Of a DNA stretch of 64,000 nucleotides, positions 57,506 through 64,000 are shown in pieces. A program made the translations under genes and the position numbers. Every line of letters starts with the position of its first letter. Within the stretch, counting starts at the first letter, position 1. This DNA comes from Orientallactaga sibirica (lineage: Eukaryota > Chordata > Mammalia > Rodentia > Dipodidae). Location: assembly GCA_036365145.1 (NCBI GenBank), contig JAEOAD010000035.1:1486001-1550000 (forward strand). The letters are read 5' to 3'. Under the pieces are notes generated by a model. The model saw only the letters and a program-made list of their open reading frames with translations, did not search any database and was not told where the DNA came from.

Positions 57506-57770
57506 GGGTTGGAGAGATGGCTTAGCGGTTAAGGCTCCTGCCTCCTAAGCCTAACAACGCTGGTTCCAATCTCCAGCAGTTCCAATCTGCAGGTCCCATG
57601 ATTAGCCAGATGCAAAGTGACACAAGGGCACAATGCCACACTTGACCACAAGGAGGTGCACACATCTGGATTTTGTTCGCAGCAGCTGAGAGACTGCTGG
57701 CGCACCCATCTCTATCTGTCTTCCTCTCCCTCTCTCTCTGTCTCTCTCCAAAAAAAAAAAAAAAAAAAAA
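57506..57770 (+). repeat. tRNA-headed SINE, long form, full length
   Basis: The only plus-strand long copy. Head GGGTTGGAGAGATGGCTTAG, doubled box-B modules at 57562-57574 and 57578-57590, body with 'tggattttgttcgcagcagc' and 'gagagactgctggcgcaccc', C/T-rich end and A20 tail. GTTTATTTT flanks both sides (57496 and 57771). Confidence 0.97.
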
Positions 57771-58078
57771 GTTTATTTTCCTATGAGGCAAAAAAAACAG
57801 GAGTATACATTGTTAACACACCATAAACATCCTCTAATTTTGTCCAGAGCCACTTTAGGAAGGCCTCTCTATTTCCATTTTGTTGTTGCTCTTGTCCTGT
57901 TGCCCCCTTCACTGCCTTGTCTTCAAAAGATGATATTCCAAGAACACTGGGGGAAGTGGGGCAGTTCCCTCTGCACGGTTCCTCATCACAATAAGAGCCT
58001 GCTTTGTGTACAGAAGTAAGTGCTTGGTGACTTGCCTGCCATTTGCCTGCTGCTTGTTTGCTCCAGACTTTCTCCTGG

Positions 58079-58569
58079 GTTGTAGTTATCATCCCATTGT
58101 GGGGACAAAGCACCTGACCAGAACCAGCTTATGAGAGGAAAGGATTCATTTCAAGCTCACAGTTTCAAGAGGGTCTGAACACTGGACATTCTTCAGGGCA
58201 TTTCCTTGGGAAACAATGCAGCTGACCTGTTTGTTATTTTATTCTTACAAAATAAATTTGGACAAAACTAGAGGCTCCCCCACCTTCATCATAGATGGAG
58301 AGCTAGCTCACTCTAGAAGAAACGACCTTGGTTTTAGGCAGAACCAGCGCGGCTGGAGGAAGCTGGCTCACTTTATCATTCATGTGCAGCAGAGAGAGAA
58401 CAGAAGCTTGAGCTGGCTCTGTACACAGCAGGGCTGGAATCCTCCACCCCAGGGCTCATCCCCTGCAGCAAGGATCCGCTTCCCAAAGGCTCCATTAGCT
58501 TGTGACTAAGTAAGAAGCTTAATCACAATTCCTGGGACTATGGGGCACATTGGCATTCAAGCCACCACA
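58079..58569 (-). repeat. MaLR LTR, solo
   Basis: The reverse complement starts TGTGGTGGCTTGAATGCC and contains 'gccccatagtcccaggaat', 'gatccttgctgcagggga', 'actgtgagcttgaaatgaat' and 'gtgctttgtccccacaatgg', ending near AACTACAA. At about 490 bases it is longer than the others and may contain an inserted stretch. Confidence 0.72.
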
Positions 58570-59249
58570 TCATCTACCCAACTCAACATCTCTAAGGGTG
58601 GCCAATATTATCAGAGCAGGAAATAATTGTTTTCAGTGACTGGAAAAATGAATTAAGTAAAACATAATTTGGTAGGTTGCTTACAGGGAAAAAAAAAAAA
58701 GAATTCCATCATATCACATGAATTAGAAAGGAACCATCTTGAATTCCCCTCTTTGAAGAAGAAGCAGGAAGAGGTGATGGTGGCTTGAGACATGGCATTT
58801 CGTAGAAGATTCCGCCCTTTGTTTTAAAATCCTGCTGACCCAGGCACCATTTTGAACTTTCTTTTGAATTAATTCTAAGGTTGTGATTTTCTCCTTAGGT
58901 TGAACAAGCATTTGGAATGAGGCCAGTTCATTGTAAGCTTGGAAGAAATCTTCAAGCTTATCTTGAACAACCGCTACCAATTGTTCTGGACTCCCCCCTC
59001 AAATTCCAGCCAAGAGGGTGGCCTGGCTCTGCTAGGGGCCTTTGGAGATGGTTTGTTCTCTGGAGCATGAGGAGGTCATTTCTTTGATCATCTTTCTCCT
59101 CCTTCCTGGAACAATTGTGCTTTGACTATGGTTGGGTGGCTGAACCCTCCCAGGGGGCTGGAGGTAAGAACGCAAGGACAGGCCAGCTGTGTCCGATTCA
59201 TAAGAGCAGTTTACTGTTCCTGGGAAAGCCAGCCTAGACACTGTTCATA

Positions 59250-59715
59250 TTCATGAGGATCTTTATGAATCTGAATTTTATCTACAGGAGCCCGTGAGAA
59301 CATCAACTGTCCTCCTGTTGTAAGTGAACAGCTTCACATACTTGAGGAGCACTGAGCCTAAACAAAAAAGGGATGTTTCTTCCCGTAGTTTGTGTTGGAA
59401 CTTTACTGCATGCCATGAGAAGGGGGAGTGTACTAGATTTCGGAGGAAGTCTCCTGTCTGCATTCTGCTTAGTGTATCAGCCTGAGCTTCTCTGTGGTGC
59501 CAGGACTAACCCTTAGCTGATATGAACCATTAGGTTGGATGTAACTAACTTCTAGTTTTTCTTTGCCAGTGGCACATATTTAATAATTCACATTTCAAAT
59601 AACTTTTTTTTTCTATTGTACTCACAATTAAGAAGACTAGACAACTTTCACATATATTCTTTTGAACTTTTTTCTTGAACCTAGGGTCTCAGGAATGGTG
59701 AACAAACATTATTTG
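59250..59715. other. Non-coding stretch, nothing recognised
   Basis: Unique sequence, short frames only. Confidence 0.4.
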
Positions 59716-59719
59716 TATA

Positions 59720-59862
59720 TGTATTTTGAGTTAGGATCTCACTAAGTTGTCCAGGCTGGACTCGAGCTCACACTGTAGCCAGGGCAGGCCTTGAACTTAC
59801 AAATCTCCTACTTCAGCCTCCCAAGCAGCTGGAATGAGAGACCTCGGTAATCACACCTGGCT
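59720..59862 (-). repeat. B1-like SINE (PB1-type), old
   Basis: 'tttgagttaggatctcacta', 'agttgtccaggctggactcg', 'cttcagcctcccaagcagct' and 'ggtaatcacacctggctt'. It lacks the usual deletions of young B1, suggesting an early 7SL-derived copy. Confidence 0.7.
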
Positions 59863-59940
59863 TTGTTTCTTATATAATTAACTTCTTAAAAATTAACTTT
59901 ACCCATAATAGGATTACAGTCAATGGGGAGTAATGTTTTA

Positions 59941-60003
59941 TAGTTATTAAATTGATTAGAACAGATACTACACTGTATCTTAGCCAAAAGGCTGAGAAAC
60001 AAT
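59941..60003 (-). pseudogene. U2 snRNA pseudogene, 5' fragment
   Basis: The minus strand from 60003 reads the 5' end of U2 snRNA: a degraded first ten bases, then CAGCCTTTTGGCTAAGAT (GGCCTTTTGGCTAAGAT in U2), the branch-point-pairing GTAGTA (complement TACTAC at 59966-59971), and ATCTGTTCTAATCAATTTAATA. It covers roughly U2 nucleotides 1-63 with about nine differences, and lacks the Sm site and 3' stem-loops. It therefore cannot make a working snRNA; it is a retrocopy. Confidence 0.88.
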
Positions 60004-60009
60004 AATATA

Positions 60010-60865
60010 TTGCCTTTATAAGATATATCTCAATGTGAAAAGAAAACTTTACTCTCTCTTGCTGTTCTGTATTTTTGCTGGTCAGAGTGTTAAGTGGGAA
60101 GCACTCAGAGTTAAGACTAGTGAAGAACAAACAGCCACTGAGCTCATTTTGGAAAGGTTTGTCTGGGAATTCCTGACGACTCATAGCAGTAACTGGTGGT
60201 CTCTTAGCAGGGCCACAGAGCCACAGGCTTTACGAAACCCTAGACGATGGGTGGGTATGCATAGAAGACTCTTGACTCATCCAGGGGTGAGCTGGAGTGG
60301 GGTGACCCAGAGCAGGTAGGAGGGACGATGGAGAGAAGTGCTAACATAGACTGAATGACAAGAGCTTTGGGGCCCTTCAAAGTTCAGCTGTTTGCTCTAT
60401 GCTCACAGGGAAGAACAGCAGAGACAGGTGTGGCAGAAAGGCCTAGGCACTCAGAGAAGACGCTCTGGGAGCACATGTCACTGTCCTTGTGATCAGTAAA
60501 AATGGCACTAACATTCATTCAGCAGTCTCGTCTACCATCCCACCCTTCCCAACAAGTCCAAGTCTAACACTCATGTCCTAATTTTTTCAAGTGGAAATAT
60601 TTGAAACTATCCAGTTATTCATTGGATTGGATGTGAATTCTCTTGAGATGATAAACTGTGACTATTCTAGAAATAACTTACTTTGTTCAGACCCATGAGA
60701 TTCTAAGACCTCCAAAATGTGGTTTTTGTTTTATAGATAGAATAGCATGTTAGTGTGGGATTGCATACCACTATAATAAGAATAATTATATGATGTTCAC
60801 AGTATACATCATTAACCTGTGAGTTAAATAACTTTTATTAGAACACGTTACAGGTGCGAAGAGGA
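60010..60865. other. Non-coding stretch, nothing recognised
   Basis: Unique sequence. One 94-codon frame at 60035-60319 has no recognised domain. Confidence 0.4.
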
Positions 60866-60867
60866 TG

Positions 60868-61170
60868 GGAGAGACGGCTCAGTTGTTAAAGACACTTCTT
60901 CTACAAGTCTGCTGACCCAAGCCTTCTCCCGGCACCCATATAAAGCCTGACACAAAGTGGCCCGTGCATCTGTAATGTCAGCATGTCTCCATCAATGAAT
61001 GAGAGGCAAATCCAGGAGAGTCCCAGCACTTGCAGGCCAGCTAGACTGGCTCTCCCAGAGGCAAAACAATAAGAGGGACATGGTGAAGGAGAAGACCAAC
61101 ACTGGAGATTGTCCTCTGACCTCCATCATGTGAACACGGCAGCATGGGTACACGCGCATGAGCACACACA
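60868..61170 (+). repeat. B2-like SINE, old
   Basis: Head 'gatgggagagacggctcagt' with 'gttaaagacacttcttctac', then 'gtgcatctgtaatgtcagca', 'cactggagattgtcctctga' and 'cacgcgcatgagcacacaca'. Same general plan as 17000-17345. Confidence 0.72.
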
Positions 61171-61179
61171 CAAATTTCC

Positions 61180-62977
61180 ATCCTTTTAAATGTTACTCTA
61201 TGTACCCACTGGCGATTTTTCTGTAATATTGAAAGAAAGCAGGTTCAGAGATTTGTATATGTTTATATATGTGTATGTATGTGAGTATGGATAGGGATAT
61301 ATATGTTAATTCTATGTATATTTATACACTTCAGCAATTATTCTATATGTGTAAAATTCCTGTGTGGTTTTGATAACGTCCATATGTGTCAAAGTCAAGT
61401 TCTCCATCGAGATCTGCTTTATTATTTGATGGCGTTATCTTTAAGGAGGGGTAGCCCAGGAGGTAGTTCTATGAACAAAGACTGTTCTCATATCATTTTT
61501 ATTTTGTATGGAATTCATAAGTATCAGGATTTTTACAAACAGACTTCTTTGCAAAGGTTTATTGGCCAGGTTCTAGGACCCAAGAGACTGAGGAAAACAT
61601 CTGACTTTTGAGCACATACCATACTGTCCAACCCGTTGAGGCTAAGCCATCACAGTCCCAGGCAGCAACAAAACCAACAGCTCCTTGAGCAAACAAGACA
61701 GCTAGACTTTGAAGACAGGTGGCCTTATATTTTAGTTCCTGTAAGAAATGAGCAATTCAGAAATATTTTCTTTTAACTGAGTTAAAAATAGTTGAAACTG
61801 AAATAGTTCATCTTATGAAACACTTAAGAGAGTAAAATGTGTGCTTTTCTGTTTTTCCCCCTTTCTAACCTTAAAAAAAAAAAAAAAAAAAAAGTGTCTT
61901 ACTAGACAAATCAGTCCATGCAGCGAGGAAGGAATGTGAACCAGGGCACCGGATAGTAGACTGGAGGGGAACATGCCTTTCATCTGAACTATAAGCTGGA
62001 CAGGAGAGCGACTGTATTAGCTTCTGTCTTTGAGCAGGGAAACTTTCCCAGGATATTTTTCTTCTGCGTTTCTGACTCTTACTGGATTGGAAGCTTATCC
62101 ATGTGAACCAGCAGGGTCCACTTTCCATAATAAGGCTAAAAATATGCCAGAAATGTTTTCTTTAGCACAGGCTATGAGTGTCAAACTTGAAAGTGACAGG
62201 GCTCCCTCTCCTTCTGACTCTGTTTCACCTTTTCTTGAACAAAGTCCCACTGTTATCTGACCATTCTCTCCCAGTGGTATTCCTTGAATAGATTCCATTA
62301 TGGGAAGTAGAATCTGACATGGAATCATTGTTGAAATTAATTGTGTGTCCATGTCCATAAAACATAGATCTTTTTCTTTCTTCATGAGTATATGCCAGTG
62401 ACTGGCCTCCAGTAAATCACAGCTGTCAAAATGCTTTTCCTGCAGCGGGAATGCAGGAGTCACAGCAGTGAGTCATCTATACTCTACTGAAAAGCTCTCA
62501 GAAGCAGTAAATTGCATCTCAAATTGGTGTCTGTCTATAACTCACAGAATCCACCTAAGTGGTTTATTAAAAGGATAACAAAATGATCAAAAGCATGTCT
62601 TTTTGCTATAAAGAATTGAGTTAAGATAATTGACAGCTATGTAATCTTCGATAGACTTTATTTTCCAGCCTTTACTTCATTTGCAAATTTGGGTACGTCA
62701 AGCTGTTGCAAGAAGCAAATGTAAGATGCCTCTGATGGGTTTAGCAAAATTCTGAGGCTGTGTGAATGAGAAAGACTGTAACCATGATGTCACTTCTAAT
62801 CAATCAAAACAGGTAGTTTAGGCAGGTGACATGACACCACCAGTGAAAATGCTTTCATTTTGATTAGAGTGTTCTAACATCTTTTCCTGAGTCCCAGACA
62901 CCATTGTCATTCCAGTGGTTTGGACCAGTACTTCTCAGACAGGGACAGTTTTGGCCCATCAGTAGAATTCAGCCATG
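61180..62977. other. Repeat-poor stretch, no gene seen
   Basis: Apart from a (TATG)-like patch near 61255-61300 and an A-run at 61873-61893, no repeat is seen. Frames at 61303-61611 (+) and 62095-62463 (-) reach 102 and 122 codons but show no recognised domain, and the second overlaps another frame on the opposite strand. Confidence 0.45.
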
Positions 62978-62988
62978 CCCAGAGACAT

Positions 62989-63212
62989 GATTTTTAAAAA
63001 TATTTTATTTATTTATTTGAGAGAGAAAGAGGCAGTATGAGAGAAAGAGAGGGAGAAAGAGAATAGGCACATCAGGGCCTCCAGCCACTGCAAACGAACT
63101 CCAGATGCACGTGCCCCCTTGTGCATCTGGCTTAGGTGGGTCTTGGAGAATTGAACCGGGATCCTTTGGGTTTGCAGGCAAATGACTTAACTGCTAAGCC
63201 ACCTCTCCAGCC
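62989..63212 (-). repeat. tRNA-headed SINE, short form, with target-site duplication
   Basis: CCCAGAGACAT at 62978-62988 and 63213-63223. The body and head are well preserved ('cgaactccagatgcacgtgc', 'aagccacctctccagccc'). Confidence 0.96.
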
Positions 63213-63223
63213 CCCAGAGACAT

Positions 63224-64000
63224 TATTGGCTGGTGGTGAGTATGCCTAGTGTGTAGTTCACAGGAGCACAGATGTTGGGAAATGTTCCATTATTTTTCCT
63301 CCACAACAAAGAATGATCCAACAGTGCAGAGGACACTGTTTAGAATGGGAGTCATAGGGGCTGCCGCTTGGTCAGGAAGGTGATTACAGAGGCATTTAAA
63401 AAAGCAAACCTATTACATGTCTCCCTGCGTTTCATCTACTCTAGACATAGCTTTGTATGTCTACCATGTTCAGAACCCAGCTTTGTGGTTGTGATGGGGT
63501 TTGAGTTTGCGAAGCCAGTGCCCTTCCGTGGACAATGTGAGGGTAGATAATGAGAGACAGACAGGAGAACTGGCTCAGTCCTTCAGATGGTAAATGCATG
63601 CATTCGTTCCTAGAAATGAAATATTAATCAACAGAAGTTCAGAAATTTTAACGCCCTTCCTCAGACTTAAGGAGAATTTTTCCAAACTCAGTGCATCTCT
63701 GTCACAAGCTTTCACTGCTGAAGGAGTTTGTTTGTGGCGAGGTGTAGCGACTGACCTGTCTCCAGAACAGTTACTTCCCTCCCGGTCCAGAGGATGCCCG
63801 GCCGCAGAAATGGAAATGTCTAGATACAAGCTCCAACAATCATCTTCGTCTGAGCACAGATAAAAAAAAAACAAACCTTACTTTTATTGAACTCAGAGTT
63901 TCTTCCCATCTCATTCCACTCAAGTATCATGCCTTCAATTCTGTGTATTTTGATTTTACCTCTCGTTTTCTAAGGCTCTGAATCTTGATTTTCCATTTCA
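63224..64000. other. Non-coding stretch to window end
   Basis: Unique sequence with no repeat family or exon recognised. Short frames on both strands near 63.57-63.87 kb overlap and show no known domain. Confidence 0.4.

Noticed and set aside
62095..62463. 122-codon minus-strand frame
   Set aside because: No domain recognised and it overlaps a 76-codon frame on the other strand. Conservation data would be needed to revive it.
1..64000. CRISPR arrays, operons, phage or defence systems
   Set aside because: No spaced direct repeats of CRISPR type and no prokaryotic gene layout; the repeat content is plainly that of a rodent nuclear genome.

Overview
This is vertebrate nuclear DNA that is almost entirely non-coding. 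The interspersed repeats point to a rodent, most likely a jerboa-type (dipodoid) one such as Jaculus. Three SINE groups support this. The first is a tRNA-headed SINE with a GGTTCGATTCC-type box B and a C/T-rich 3' end, in a short and a long form. The second is B1-like copies carrying the phrase GAGGCCACCCTGAGACTAC. The third is older B3/B2-, B4- and ID-like SINEs shared by rodents. The organism assignment rests on recognising these families; no search was run. I found no exon, intact protein-coding gene, CpG island, CRISPR array or prokaryotic feature. The only protein-like text I can name belongs to decayed LINE-1 copies.

Layout. 1-311 is a large (ATCT/ATCC)n tract and 312-3720 is unique sequence. 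3755-8874 is a nested cluster: a minus-strand L1 (5' UTR, ORF1, endonuclease part of ORF2) is split by a plus-strand MaLR-type LTR element that still shows LTR, primer-binding site, non-coding interior and a partial second LTR. 8875-22130 alternates SINEs with unique stretches. It includes a 99-nt homopyrimidine run, a (TTTTA)n run, an old ERV LTR relic and a (CTG)16-17 tract.

22135-22795 is a plus-strand L1 reverse-transcriptase fragment split by a B1 copy and ending in a near-perfect 48-bp triplication. 23150-41690 holds several MaLR LTRs, many SINEs and an AT-rich, repeat-poor block near 38.4-39.0 kb. 42155-44112 is an old mammal-wide L1 3' end containing a ~58-bp minisatellite. 47105-48490 is a second, decayed L1 with ORF1 and 3' UTR-like sequence, interrupted by an LTR fragment.

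48.5-64 kb is again SINE/LTR-rich. It contains a truncated U2 snRNA pseudogene (59941-60003, minus strand) and an LTR fragment at 50595-50839 flanked by an unusually long 16-bp direct repeat.

Nothing here forms a pathway or operon; the relations between features are those of nested insertion. The window reads as intergenic or deep intronic DNA. I see no undescribed functional system. The most useful observations are about repeat biology: box-B duplication separating the two SINE forms, the dated LTR-in-L1 nest, the U2 fragment, the long direct repeat around an LTR fragment, and several structure-prone simple repeats. Element boundaries are generally good to about 5-30 bases, and to the base where target-site duplications are given.
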